Source: Diphasiastrum complanatum (Eukaryota; Streptophyta; Lycopodiopsida; Lycopodiales; Lycopodiaceae). From it: DNA of 64,000 nucleotides. The position numbers and the translations under genes were made by a program. The stretch lies in the NCBI GenBank assembly GCA_029204225.1, contig CM055097.1:41892028-41956027 (forward strand). The letters are read 5' to 3'. The notes under the pieces were generated by a model. The model saw nothing but the letters and a program-made list of their open reading frames with translations, did not search any database and was not told the DNA's origin. Shown piece after piece: positions 1 through 11,263 of the stretch. Position 1 is the first letter of the stretch. The number at the start of each line of letters is the position of its first letter.

Positions 1-289
1 TTTCTTCTTCTTATTGTGCTCTCCCATGCGTGAATAAAGAAATACGACAAGTGACAATATATTTTGGTAAAATCTTTTACAATTATTTTATTGTTTTTAA
101 TAGTGTATTTTTTCGCAAAATGTACACAAAATGTCTTCCATATATTGGATGAAGAATTGATCAACTTTTTAGAGATGCATCTTGAAGACTACGTGATTGA
201 TGGTTGGTGACGATTATTTAAAATCATGAATATTGAAAATAAATATTTTGGATACTTGTCTTTTCTCATAAAATAGTCCATAAGTTGTT
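1..289. other. AT-rich stretch, no gene recognised
   Basis: No reading frame or repeat boundary is convincing. It lies downstream (minus strand) of the copia RT-RH fragment and may hold the remainder of its 3' end or LTR. A sequence near position 73 loosely resembles the LTR terminus seen at 7,261-7,272, but the match is too poor to call. Confidence 0.3.
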
Positions 290-1350
290 GTGCCTTAGAT
301 ATAGCGAAGTATTCGTTTTGCTGCTTCCCAATGCACCTCAGTAGGTGTTGCCATGAATTGGCTTACTCGGCTAACTGCATTACTGATGTCTGGATGTGTT
401 GTGGTAAGACAAATTAAACAACCAATTAACTATCGAGATAATGTAGCATCCAACAAATCACTTGGATCTTCATTTGATAGACTCTTCCCAACCTAACAAT
501 GGGCTTGCAATCATGCATTTTGAACCGCTTTAAGATCTCAATGACATACTTGGTTTGTAAGTGCAATCTCATCGTGCCTTTGCCATATTTCCACTCCAAG
601 ACAATAGTGCATTAAGCCAAGATTAGTCATATCAAAACTCTTGCTAAGTCCTTTTTTATAGCACTTATTAAATCTTCATCGTTACCCGTAATAAAGAGAT
701 TGTCCACATAAAGTATGATCAGTGTGATACCAGAGTCTCGTGCAAATCAATAGAGGTTTGAGACTGAGAAAGTATGTACCAATTTCCTAGATAAAAGATA
801 CTCACCAAAGTGACTATACTTGGCACAAGGAGCTTATTTCATACCATAAAAGACTTTGTTTAGTTTGCATACCTTGTCCTCATTGCCAAGTTCCATGAAG
901 CCACTTGGTTGCTGCATATATACTTCCTCCTCTAAAGTTCCATTGAGAAAAGTTGATTCTACATCTATATGATGTAGAATCCAACCAAACAAAGCTTCCA
1001 ACGCAAACACCATGCATAGAGTATTCCATTTCACTATGGGAGCAAAGGTCTCCTTGTAGTGTATCCCTTTGCTTTGCGCATATCCCTTGACTACAAGCCT
1101 TGCCTTGTGTCTTATTAGAGTTTCATCCGCATTGTACTTTGTTGTTTTGTATACCCATTTTCACTCAATGGAGTTCTTACCTTGAGGAAGATCCATGATC
1201 TCCCAAGTGTTGTGCTTTTTGATGGAGTCTATTTCCTCTTGCATTGCCTTCTGCCATATTTCATCGTCCTTGGCATCTTCAAAGCAAGTAGGTTCATTAG
1301 TTTGGATTATGTGACTCATAAGTGCCAGATTCACCTGTTATCTATCTGGC
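290..1350 (-). pseudogene. Ty1/copia (Tnt1-like) reverse transcriptase-RNase H fragment
   Basis: Read on the minus strand this encodes the linker before RT, then the RT palm start (an HHIDVESTFLNG motif, the copia DVxTAFLNG region, followed by EEEVYMQQPSGF and KVCKLNKVFYGMK) at about 1,034-834, and degraded RT and pre-RNase H sequence down to about 300. It is broken by stops and frameshifts and has no gag, protease or integrase. The RT sequence differs clearly from the neighbouring fragment at 1.45-2.83 kb, so it comes from another copia family. It probably marks an older insertion or a recombination scar beside the chimeric element. The element class is clear; the edges are not. Confidence 0.75.
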
Positions 1351-1454
1351 TCTTTTCTCTCTCATGAGGAGTGTCACAGCTCTCCCTGCTTGCTAGTTTC
1401 TACTACCTCTTCTTTTGTGCTCTCCATAAGCTTAGTATGGTTGAGGTAGGCCCT

Positions 1455-2830
1455 CACCTCTTATTCCTATTGGTGGCTTATGGAATGTGGGATTGGTTGC
1501 TAATGCTTGGCTTGATTGGTTGTCACAAAATATTATTGGCTGCTCCTCAGCCTCTATGACTTGCAACTCCACCAAAAGCCTCTTCAACCATAGGATCTCC
1601 TTTGTTGTGGGTGTTAGTGCCTTGTTTTCCGATTCGGTTGAAGATAGAGAAATAGTATCTTGCTTTTTGAAAAGCCAAGACACTATGCCATTGCGAAGGA
1701 AGGTAACAAAAGCACTTGTGGACCTCCTATCCACCTTATCACCTACAAAATCAGCATCCGAATATGCCCTTAAGGCAAGATTAGATCCATCATATAAAAT
1801 GCCAAGTTCTTGGTGGCCAAGATGTATCTCAACACCCTTTTTGCATTTTTCCAATGACAAACCAATGGATTTTGCATAGATTGGCTTAGTTTACCTACAC
1901 TATAACTTAGATCAGGTTATAGTAAGATAGATCAAGGAGCCTACAAGTCTCCTATATAGTGTGATGTCCTCAAAGGATGCTTCATCATCACTATTGGAAA
2001 CTTTTACATTTTGCTCCATAGGAGCTTCTACTCCTTTACAATCTTTACATTTCATACTTTTCTAAGATAGAAAAAGCATATTTGGATTGACAAATAAAAC
2101 TCAAATTCTTGCCTCTTGAAACTTCTATTCCTAATATGAAATGAAGATCACCAAGATCCTTAAACTCCTCAAACAATGCTACTTTCACTTCTTGTATACC
2201 ATCAAGATCATTTCCACTAAGGATAATGTCATCAACATACAAAATGAGAATGATGATCTTACCATCATTGAATCTTAAGTACAAAAAAGGATCATAAGCA
2301 CTTACAACAAACTTAATAGAGTTCAAAAAAGTATTCAGCTTAGAGTACCAAGCTCTAGGTGCTTGCTTAAGCCCATAAAGGCTTCTTAGCAACAAACACA
2401 CTTTTTCCTCTTGATCTTCTTTGATGAAGCCCTCGGGTTGCCTCATGAAAATTTTCTCTTCCAAATATCCATTGAGAAAAGCATTAGTCACATCAAGTTG
2501 AAATAGAGGCCAATTGAAAGTAGTTGCAAGAGAAATAATCAACCTTATGAAACTAGCTTAGCAACAGGAGCAAAAGTTTCATCAAAATCTACTCCCTTGG
2601 TTTGCAAGAACCCCTTTGCCACTAGCCTAACCTTGTGTTTGTTGATGCTCCCATCTTGATTGTACTTCATTCTAAATTCCATTTGCACTCAAGTGGCTTT
2701 CTTCCTTGAGGAGATCCACAAGCTTCCATGTATGATTCTCCATAAGAGCATCATACTCCTTTTGCATGGCATCCCTCCATTCTTGTGACTCCATAGCCTC
2801 TTCAAAGCAACTTGGCTCATCAAAAATAGA
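1455..2830 (-). pseudogene. Ty1/copia reverse transcriptase and RNase H (element B)
   Basis: The minus strand encodes a copia RT followed by RNase H. RT motifs include QLDVTNAFLNG, YGLKQAPRAWYSKL and an intact YVDDIILSGND catalytic box at about 2,542-2,045. The connection runs through SFEDITLY and GSLIYLT to an RNase H with AYSDADFVGD, STSAFVTFL and STESENKALT at about 1,860-1,460. RT copies the element RNA into DNA and RNase H removes the template. There are stops near 1,880-1,920 and 2,555, and the RNase H end is lost at about 1,455, where the sequence passes into the next fragment. It is collinear with the integrase at 2,833-3,590, with which it forms the 3' half of one element. Confidence 0.88.
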
Positions 2831-2832
2831 AG

Positions 2833-3590
2833 TTAGAAAAGTGTAAGAGGTAAGTGAATGAAGATCTTCCCTTTGTTCACCTTTGTCAACATAGGTGAGC
2901 CTTGAGGGCTCGGCCTTCCTTCTTGTAGATCTCCTTGGAGTCCTTGGATCTTGAGATGGATCTTCAAGATCTTGATCATATGTAGGTCCTCCTCAGACCT
3001 TACAAGATCCTTGACATAAGATGGATTAGAAGCTTTCTCACTCAACTTGTAGTAGTTACCTTCATCAAAAGTAACATCTCTACTCACTAAAATATTCTTA
3101 GTGATTGGATTATAGACTCTATATCCTTTGCTATTTTCAGCATAACCAACAAAGATCCCTTTAATAGAAGTAGGATCATCTTTTTTTCTTGTATCTAATG
3201 CTTGAAAAACATAGCAACTAGATCCGAAAATTTGTATATCTTTAAGATTCACAAAATAGAGCCTCATAAGATGTTAAGCCTCCAATGGGCTTACATGGCA
3301 ATCTATTACACAAATAAGTTGCACAAATAATAGCCTCTCCCCAAAATGACTTAGGTAGAGATGCATCTAACCTCAAAGCCTTAGCTCACTCACAAAGTGT
3401 TCTATTCATCCTCTCAACTATACCATTTTGTTGAGGACTATAAGTACATGTAAGCTCTCTCTTAATGCCATTGGATTTACAAAACTCTATCATCTTGATG
3501 GAGATATACTCTCCAGCATTATCACTCCTAATACTTTAATTCTAGCATCAAGTTGATTTTCAACTAGGGTTTTGAACTTAACAAAAGCTT
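2833..3590 (-). pseudogene. Ty1/copia integrase C-terminal half (element B)
   Basis: At 3,267-2,833 the minus strand encodes the copia integrase C-terminal region: FGSSCYVFQ, then GIFVGYAENSKGYRVYNP and SRDVTFDEGNYY. Upstream to about 3,590 lies a broken catalytic core, whose + strand complement still shows the region around the DNAGEY box and the ERMNRT-like segment. Integrase inserts the cDNA into the chromosome. A second, different integrase ends just upstream at about 3,590, so this copy is redundant in the chimera. It is disrupted by frameshifts near 3,270 and 3,530. Confidence 0.8.
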
Positions 3591-4850
3591 CAGATCTTGA
3601 TACTCAAGATCCATTGCTTGGATCCACTCCTCTTCTTCCCTTGCTTGATCTACACTTGTAGGCTCATCCAAAGAGGTTAGGAAAGCAACATAATTTCCAA
3701 AAACTACTTGTTTACCCTTTTGATCATATGTGAGCCTTGAAGGTACTTGTCTTTCTCTTGATGTTCTCCTTGGCTTTTGACTTGATGAAGGTCCATCATC
3801 ACCACCATCCAAAGTAGAATCCTTCTCATCAACATCAAGAACGTTAGATCCATCCATACTACCATCAATAATGCTTGAAGACACTTTTGGAATGTTTCCC
3901 TCATCAAAAATGATATCTCTACCAAAATCACTTTGTTAGTAGAAGGAATGTAAACCTTGTAGGCTTTACTGACCTCACTATATCCAACAAAAATACCTCT
4001 TCTTAAAGATGGATCCTCCTTGGTCCTATCATCAAGAGTAATGTTGACATATCATGTGCATCCAAAGGTTCTTAGAAAGTTGACACTCGGCCTCCTCTTG
4101 AATAGCATCTCAAAAGGTGTCCTTCCATCCAAAATAGCACTCAGCCACCTATTGCACAAGAAATTGCCATACAACAAAGCTTGATCCCAAAATGGTTTGT
4201 CAAGATTAGCACTTAACCTCATAGCTTTAGAACTTTCACATAAAGTCCTATTCTTCCTTTCAGCCACTCCACCTCTTGATCCCATGCTCATCACAAAAGG
4301 CCTTGAACTTGTTAGAAATGTACTCACCACCATTGTCACCTCTCAAGCACTTGATCTTTGTGGAAAATTGGTTCTCCCTTGCATTCTTGTACTTGACAAA
4401 GACATCATACACTTCATCCTTGCTCTTTAGTAGATAGATCCAACAAGATCTACTAAACTCATCAATGAATGTTACATACATCTTAGCTCCACTATTGCTA
4501 ATTGTAGTAAATCCATAAATATCTGAATCTACAAGTTGAAAAGGCTTTGTAGATCTAGAAATAGATATAGTATAAGGTAGTCTATGTGACTTAGACAAAG
4601 CACAAGGCTCACAAACATGCTTGACATCACTTAAGGAACTTGGAAGACCAATTACAACCTTCTTCCTTGCCATTACCTCCAATGACTTGAAGTTGAGGTG
4701 TCCCATCCTTTTGTGCCAAACCTCTTGAATAGAAATTTGCTCCCTTGCAACACATCCAACTTGGTTAGAAATAACACAAGCATCTAGTTTTAACAACTTC
4801 CCTTGCCTTTTACCTTTTCCAATCAAGACATCCTTCTTTTGATAAAACAA
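3564..4850 (-). pseudogene. Ty1/copia GAG-pre-integrase, integrase and linker (element A)
   Basis: The minus strand encodes a zinc-binding pre-integrase segment (VWHKRMGHLNFKSLEVMA), then the integrase core with its three acidic residues: Asp in DSDIYG, Asp in LRGDNGGEYIS, and Glu in the VAERKNRT segment. The C-terminal region follows (FGCT, then GIFVGYSEVSKAYKVY) and the linker that normally leads to RT (FLTSLDEPTSVDQA, then EEEWIQAMDLE). Frameshifts lie near 4,270 and 4,050, and another near 3,880. The reading frame stops at about 3,590, where element B's integrase takes over instead of RT. It is downstream of, and collinear with, the gag-protease frame at 4,823-6,025. Confidence 0.87.
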
Positions 4851-6025
4851 GCATCTCCATCAAACTCCACCTTGAGGCCTTTACTTAGCATTTGGCTCAC
4901 ACTAAGTAGATTCTTGGCAATAGATGGAACAAACAAGACATCATCCAAATGAACATTCCTATTTGTAGAGAGAGAAATAGGAATTGTGCCAATCCCTTTG
5001 ATTGCACACTCACCATCATTGGCCGTGTAGATCACCTTCTTGTCATCTCCATATGCCAACAAAGAAGTGAAGTACTCTTTGTGAAAGGTCATGTGTGAAC
5101 TTGCTCCACTATCAATCCACCAAGGATCTAGATCTCCATCATTAGCAAGCATACATGAAGACATCACAAAAGCATCATCATTTGCATCTTGAACATCCAA
5201 ACCATCCTCATCAAGAGTAAGATTACCTTGCTTGTCTCCTTGATCTCTCTTCTTCTTGTAGCACTCACTTGCAAAGTGTCCTTTAATGCCACAATAGAAG
5301 CACTTGAGCTTTGATCTATCCTTCTTTTTGCCACTTGAAGAAGCATCCACTTGATCTTGCCCTTTAGACCACTTACTTTTGGTTTTGCCCTTGAATTTTC
5401 CCTTTGTGAACATAGCATCCTCTTGAAGTGTCAATGTAGATCCACCTCTTGCTTGAAGCCTATATTCCTCATTGATCAAGATCTCTTGAAGATCCATTAA
5501 ACTTGGCAAAGTCTTTTGAATAGCAATACTTTGAACAATGTTAGCATGAGCATCCAACAAGCCATTAAGAATCACTTGAATAAGCACTCATTCCTTAATG
5601 CTTTCATCTATGCAAGCGAACTCATCATTCAATGCTTTCATTCTCAAAACAAAAGTACTTGGAATTTCTTCATTCTTTTGCAGACAAAACAAGATTTTCC
5701 TTCTTAGAGTCAACACTCTAGAAGTGGACTTGGATTCATAAAGCTTCTTTAATGAATTCCAAGCTTTCAAAGATGATGTGCACTTACCAACTTCCTTGAG
5801 AAGTTCATTGTTAACATTCATCTTTATCATGTGTAGAGCCTTCTTGGACCTCTTGTCATACCTCATTTGATCTTGTTGTGTTGCTGGTATCTCCTCCAAC
5901 CCTACAACAATATCCAAAACATCATTCATATCAAGAAGTGACTCCATCCTCACTTTCCACAATGAATAGTTACTTGAGGTAAGCCTATCATTGGCTTCCA
6001 GCATGACTCCAATTGAGGTTGCCAT
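4823..6025 (-). pseudogene. Ty1/copia Gag and aspartic protease (element A)
   Basis: The frame starts at a Met at 6,025 and encodes a copia Gag (UBN2-type; SNYSLWKVRMESLL near the start, ALHMIKMNVNNELL in the middle). One in-frame TGA at 5,588-5,590 interrupts it. It continues to a CCHC zinc knuckle, CFYCGIKGHFASEC, at about 5,310-5,265, and an aspartic protease active site, WWIDSGASSHMT, at about 5,120-5,085. Gag packages the RNA in virus-like particles and the protease cuts the polyprotein. A frameshift near 4,835 separates it from the integrase frame. The primer-binding site and LTR lie upstream at 6,615-7,272, the expected order. Confidence 0.9.
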
Positions 6026-6614
6026 GTAGCAATGACCTGGTCTTCTCTTTCAACCTGTTTCAATGCACAAAGCATTCCTTTGAACAACAACAAATGCTTT
6101 CAAAAGAAATCACCAAGATTTGAAACTATCTCACAAATTCTCTTCTAGCACTTATACCAAGCAAATCAACACATAGAATCATGGAATCTTGATCAATCTA
6201 TGATCTATCCTCAATCTAATGACTTTTGCCACTTCCTAAGATTGAAACACACTCAAATGAAATCCATCAATCTCACTATCAAGAGATCCAATCAAAATTA
6301 GAGTTTTGACAAAATCACAAAAAATTGACTATTCCAAATATACATACAAATGCTGAAAATTTGATATGCAATCTATAAGCCACCACTTAGGCTGATCCAA
6401 TGATCCAAAAATTGGCCAAATCTAGTATGTGAACTCAAAAATTGGAATTGATCAAGTATATTGACCTATATAGTGTTTTGATCTACAAAAGATCCAATCT
6501 ACAAAAGCAAAAAACTCAATTTTGGTGTAGAATCCTCTCTAGCATGCTCTAGACTTGATATCTTCACCAAATCATTGATAGATCTGATTTTCTCCTTCAT
6601 AACTTGAAACACAA
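6026..6614 (-). other. Untranslated leader of copia element A
   Basis: This is the sequence between the Gag start and the primer-binding site on the minus strand. No frame of note is present. It is rich in GATC-containing words (such as GATCCAATC), as is the adjoining LTR. It probably carries the packaging signal, by position only. Confidence 0.6.
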
Positions 6615-6626
6615 GCTCTGATACCA
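6615..6626 (-). promoter_or_regulatory. Primer-binding site, initiator Met tRNA
   Basis: The minus strand reads TGGTATCAGAGC, the standard primer-binding site of plant copia elements. It touches the LTR end directly, which fixes the strand and the LTR boundary. Confidence 0.93.
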
Positions 6627-7272
6627 TGTGAAAGATTTCAGATCATTATGATCCAATCTACTTGAATGATCTTTGGTTAGAAAGAGAAATACAGTACCAA
6701 TCTCACCAATGTAGAAAAATCAGCATCTACACACAAAATGAGATGCAAACACTAATAGAACTTCATCAGACTTGAATGAAATGAAAAAGTAGTTCTATTT
6801 CCGTACAAAACTAGCAAGCTACTGTATTTCACACGTGTGGATCCAAGAATAGCAAATATAGATCATTCTACACATAGAATTGCAAGCAATCACCAAGATA
6901 GTGCACCAATGGATAGTAGAACCCAAGAGAACCATGTATAAGCATGAAATGAGATAAAGGAGAGAGAAGATAGCTCTCTCCATGAGTTACATCCTTTTAT
7001 AGCAGGTCCAAACCCTATTTGGCCACTTGGCTTTCCCACCAAAATGCTAACCCTACTTTTGGGTCTATGTTCAATGTACACAACTATTCAAATTTGAATC
7101 TACTGAAACTCGCATCCTAACTTTCCCACACTTTCAAAAAGTGTTTATTCAAATGAAATTGAGACTAATGAACTTTGAAAAGTCAAACTCTAAGCCTAAA
7201 CAAGTTGTGGCCTCAATATGCCAAATATGGAAAGATAGCAAAATGTGATGAAACTTAGTTAAATCTTTCACA
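6627..7272 (-). repeat. 5' LTR of copia element A (646 bp)
   Basis: On the + strand it begins TGTGAAAGATTT and ends AAATCTTTCACA, a perfect 12-bp terminal inverted repeat that includes the TG/CA ends. The primer-binding site abuts its low-coordinate edge, so this is the 5' LTR of the minus-strand element. It contains a TTCACACGTGTGGA palindrome (about 6,829-6,842). At the high-coordinate edge the sequence passes straight into a gypsy RT frame, so it marks the insertion edge. No partner 3' LTR was found in the window. Confidence 0.9.
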
Positions 7273-8720
7273 ATTACAACCAGGTGAAGATAGCACCCCA
7301 AGACTAGCATAAGACAACATTCACCATGGAATGGGGAACTTATTCCTCTAAGGTGATGCCATTGGGACTTTGCAATACCCCAAGCACTTTCCAGCGTGTC
7401 ATGCAGGCGGCATTCAAAGAGTATTTGCAGAAATTTTTAGAAATTTTCTTGGACAATTTGTGTGTGCATGGACCAGACTCAGAACACTTATCCAATTTGG
7501 AGAAGGTGCTACAAAAAAGTCGCAATTTTCAGATCTCCTTGAATCCAGAAAAATGTCAATTGGGTTACACATGGCTTGATTCTCGACCATATAGTATCTA
7601 GACACGAGATCGCCACAGACCTATCAAAGATCAGGATCATTGTTGATCTACCACCACCAGAGACGATCCGCGAATTCTACATCTTCATGGGTCATGTTAA
7701 CTATTATAGGATCTTCATTCTAGATTTTGCGGAGTTAACCCGACAATTTACAAACTCACAACGGATCCACATTGGAGCGAGGAATCCCTAAAGACTTTCC
7801 AAAAGCTTAAAGATGCATTGGTTTCAACACCAATCTTACATCCACCCAATTGGTCCATTGAGTTTCATGTGCATACGGACGCATTGAAGTATGTAGTTGG
7901 AGCAGTCTTAACCCAGCCAGGAGAATGCAAAAAAGATTTTCCAATCCGATTTGCAAGCTGACTGCTCAGTGATACAGAAATGAATTATTCAACCACATAG
8001 CGGGAAGCACTGGCGATGATCTATGCGGTTAAGAGATTTCAACACTACTTGATGGCCACACATTTTGCTTTGTATACGGACCATCAACCCTTGCTCTATC
8101 TCGTTAACAAAACTTGCAACACATGGAGAATCACCAGATGGCTACTTCTGTTGTTGGAGTTTGATTCTCGGATAGTAGTCCGCAAGGGAAAACAACACTA
8201 CGTGGCAGATCATGTGTCGCGAATCAAGGGAAAGGAGGTTGCAACCCAACCCGACGATGAGCTGGTTGATGTTGCCTTATTTTATGTGGACACAGTACCA
8301 GTATGGGCTGCTGACATTGTAGAATATCTAATGCGGGGCCAACCAGACAAATCACTACGAAAGGTGGATCAACGGAAATTGATCTTGAAAGCTAGACCTT
8401 ATCAGCTGATTGCCGGCCAATTGTATCGAAGAGGACCAGATGGGATTCTTCGGCGGTGTATTCTTCCTCATGAGAGCACCCAAATCATTTCACTTTCACA
8501 TGAAGGCATGGGTGGAGGCCATTTTGCATCCGACATTACAGTTCGCAAGATCCTACAATCAGGATGTTGGTGGCCAACGATTCATAAGGATACGGAGGGA
8601 TACCTGAGGAAGTGCGATGTGTGCCAAAGGGCAAGGAGACCAACGAGATTGAATCATGACCTACTACGCTTGGTCTTAGCCCAAGCACCATTCAAAAAGT
8701 GGGGATTAGTAAATGTCTAA
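7273..8720 (+). pseudogene. Ty3/gypsy reverse transcriptase, RNase H and integrase zinc-binding region (3' part of pol)
   Basis: The + strand starts inside RT at the DYNQVKIAP position and reads through EWGTYSSKVMPLGLCNTPSTF (about 7,326-7,388), the region where the catalytic box should be is altered (IFLDNLCVHG), then a thumb segment (VNYYRIFI). RNase H follows, with YTDHQPLLYLV at about 8,076 and VADHVSRI at about 8,200. Last is an integrase HHCC zinc-binding domain (LSHEGMGGGHF, then CDVCQRA) at about 8,490-8,640. Frameshifts lie near 7,590 and 7,790. The catalytic integrase core is missing after 8,720. The 5' part of the element was split off by the copia LTR at 7,272. Confidence 0.87.
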
Positions 8721-10495
8721 AGTTAATTATTGTAGGAAAAAGTCTGAAACAATTTCACTTCTATCCTAGTATTGAGAAATAATTTAGCCTTTATGAAAAC
8801 ACTGTGACCAACTCTGACTGATAAACTCGGTTTAGTCAATTCACTAATCTAAACTGATTCCATAGATAACGAAAAAAATGACTGAAATTTTGATTTTTCT
8901 AGAAAAACTCAGTTTTTGGTTCATTTTACGTAATTCATAAAATTCTGACAAAAATACTGTTAATGCAAAAGACAATCGAAACTGAAAAATCAAAATACTG
9001 TTCGATTCCTAATGTCATCAAACCAATGTCCAACTGGCATGCAAAGCACACTACATCTATTATGGAATTTTTTACATAAACTTCAGTATTATGAAATTTG
9101 TCAGCCATTATCACTGATTTGTGACCCAACCGTCAGAGCACATGCGTATGAGCACTCAAATCGACTATAAATCTCTCATGCATGTCAAAATCATACTGAA
9201 AATCAGCACGCAATCAATTCATCCAAGCATAGTACCACAAATTAGGGAAATGACTAGCATGCAATCAGAACAATTCAAAATTTTGCAAATTTTGTGCACA
9301 AAACTACCAGAATTTCAAACGGTTATAACTTAGGCTACAGGACACCAAATTGGGCACTGTAAAGCTCATAACATAGAGAGACCAACTGACTGAGACAATT
9401 GATACAACAACCTACCACCTAGGCTTCACACGTGTGAGAACATAGCGTCTAAAATTTGTAGTAGGGCGCACTTCCTCAAGGCAATCTGCTGTAAAATCAA
9501 TCAGACACCTTTCCAAGCCCAAAAGTGATGTTGCCAATAGTCTTAAATGGTCTATTAGACTTTCGTGAAGCATTCATACTGATCCTAAGAAGCAGTATAG
9601 CTTGAGAACGAAGATTTCTTGATTTGTAGAAGTCAAAATAGCTTCAAACTTGATGGAGATGATGCATAAGCCACCAGCCATCAATTTACAGGTCTGATAG
9701 CTTTCTGGAAAGGTAAAAAGAAATGCTAATCATGCTGTAAGAAAATCCAAAATGATCTCCTTATGGATTTAGAGAGATCCATACCCTAAAAATCACCAGA
9801 AATAGTCATTTTTTGCACTTTTTTTGACTTCCTACAAGCTCAATTGCTATAATTCTTGGCTTTAACTTCAAGGAAAGCTTCAAAAGACTTTGATTCACCT
9901 CTTTAAAAGCTCTACATGGTGTTTTAGAGCCACCTACTATCCAACTTTATGAAAAAACAAGCAAAAATCATGATTTTTAGCTCTTTTCCAGTTTTTTCTT
10001 CACTATAAAATGGAAATTCATGGCATGCAACTCTTTCACTAGCACATGCAAACCAATTTACAAAACTATAGCCATCTTGATGATCCTGATAGACTTGTGT
10101 TCTTACTATCAATTCTAAGTCAAAAAGCATGAAAAACCAAGCAATTTTGACCAAAACATAGCCTAGAATCATAAATCATGGAAAGAACTGGCATGCATCA
10201 TTAATTTCATCATTAATGATCCCTAAAACAAAAGTACACTTGCTGGAAAATTCAGATCTACGCTACACAAGAAAAAGCTCCAAGAAAGTATGACAAATTG
10301 GCTTCCTAGGACAATTCTCCATAAAACCCCAAAAATTCTCTAGAGAAATGGATCTTAGCAACATGCAAATGGAAACTGGGATAGTGCACCCACTTGCCAT
10401 CTTGCTATCCACCTGGAAGAGAATTACCATTGATCCAATCCTAAATTTTGACGTAAAGTAGCACTTCTCTAAGTTCTCCAATCTTCGTAAGCCTT
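8721..10495. other. Noncoding stretch, probable leader of a minus-strand LTR element
   Basis: No protein domain is visible on either strand across 1.8 kb. It lies on the internal side of the primer-binding site at 10,496-10,507 and so is most simply the eroded leader of that element. The 5' portion next to the gypsy fragment may belong elsewhere. A TTCACACGTGTGAG palindrome lies at about 9,426-9,439. Confidence 0.45.
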
Positions 10496-10507
10496 GCTTT
10501 GATACCA
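10496..10507 (-). promoter_or_regulatory. Primer-binding site, Met-tRNA type
   Basis: The minus strand reads TGGTATCAAAGC, a common plant LTR-element primer site. The neighbouring LTR belongs to the family repeated at 28.8 kb, where the same 12-mer occurs in the same position. Confidence 0.8.
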
Positions 10508-10940
10508 CTATAAGAGAAAACTCCAGAAGATCCTGCTTACAAGACAAACACAATGGAAAACACACTATGTAGAAACCACCCAACCAAGTAGAAGCAACCA
10601 ATCAACTCTAGAAGCTTCACCTCCAAGCCAAGGAATAGGAAGCATGAAAGTAGAGTGAAACCCTGGCAATGAATCAACCACAAATGTGAGTAGTAGGACG
10701 AGTTTGGCCTCCTTATATAGAGCCTAGAACCACCTACGTATATGGTTATGCAAGTTCCTAATTCCTCTATACATAGATTCATCTAGAATAGAGTCTCTAT
10801 GCATGGATTGCTATTGATTACACATGCCTTGATTGTCCCACACCTTGTACTAACTCCATTTAGTGTTATCTGGGCCTCACAAAGATATTAACTACTTTCG
10901 GGTCACGTCCAGTATGATGTGGCATGACTAACAGCTTTAT
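10508..10940 (-). repeat. LTR of family L, copy 1
   Basis: This shares ordered blocks with 28,840-29,255 and 61,985-62,395: a CCRCCCAACCAA block near the primer-site end, an AAGC-CA block, a TATATAGAG-like promoter block and a GGGCCTCAC...ATTAACTAC block near the far end. Identity is modest. The far boundary is approximate, and the primer-proximal end has lost the usual TG. Confidence 0.65.
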
Positions 10941-11263
10941 TTACTGGAGTACCGTGTATCCAGGACTAGGAGTATACTAAATCCAATGTACTGGTCATGG
11001 ACATAACAAGCCTCTTGCCATATTCTAGAATATTCCATATCATACCCAAAATCGGACAACATGCTCCTGCTGCCAAGTCCCATGGAACTTTGCCTCTGAC
11101 TCCTTGGGATGATGACGAGTCACATTGTCAAAGTCTGTAGAGAGCATATGTATAGATATATATTTTTGTTGTGCTCCAAAAAAAACATAGATATGAGTTC
11201 ACTTACATAAAACTTGAGGCTTTACTTGATGACGATCAGCAAAAACATGGACTTGTTAGATTT
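10941..11263. other. Short noncoding stretch
   Basis: No domain, repeat boundary or RNA gene is recognised between the LTR and the stop codon of the next minus-strand frame. Confidence 0.4.
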
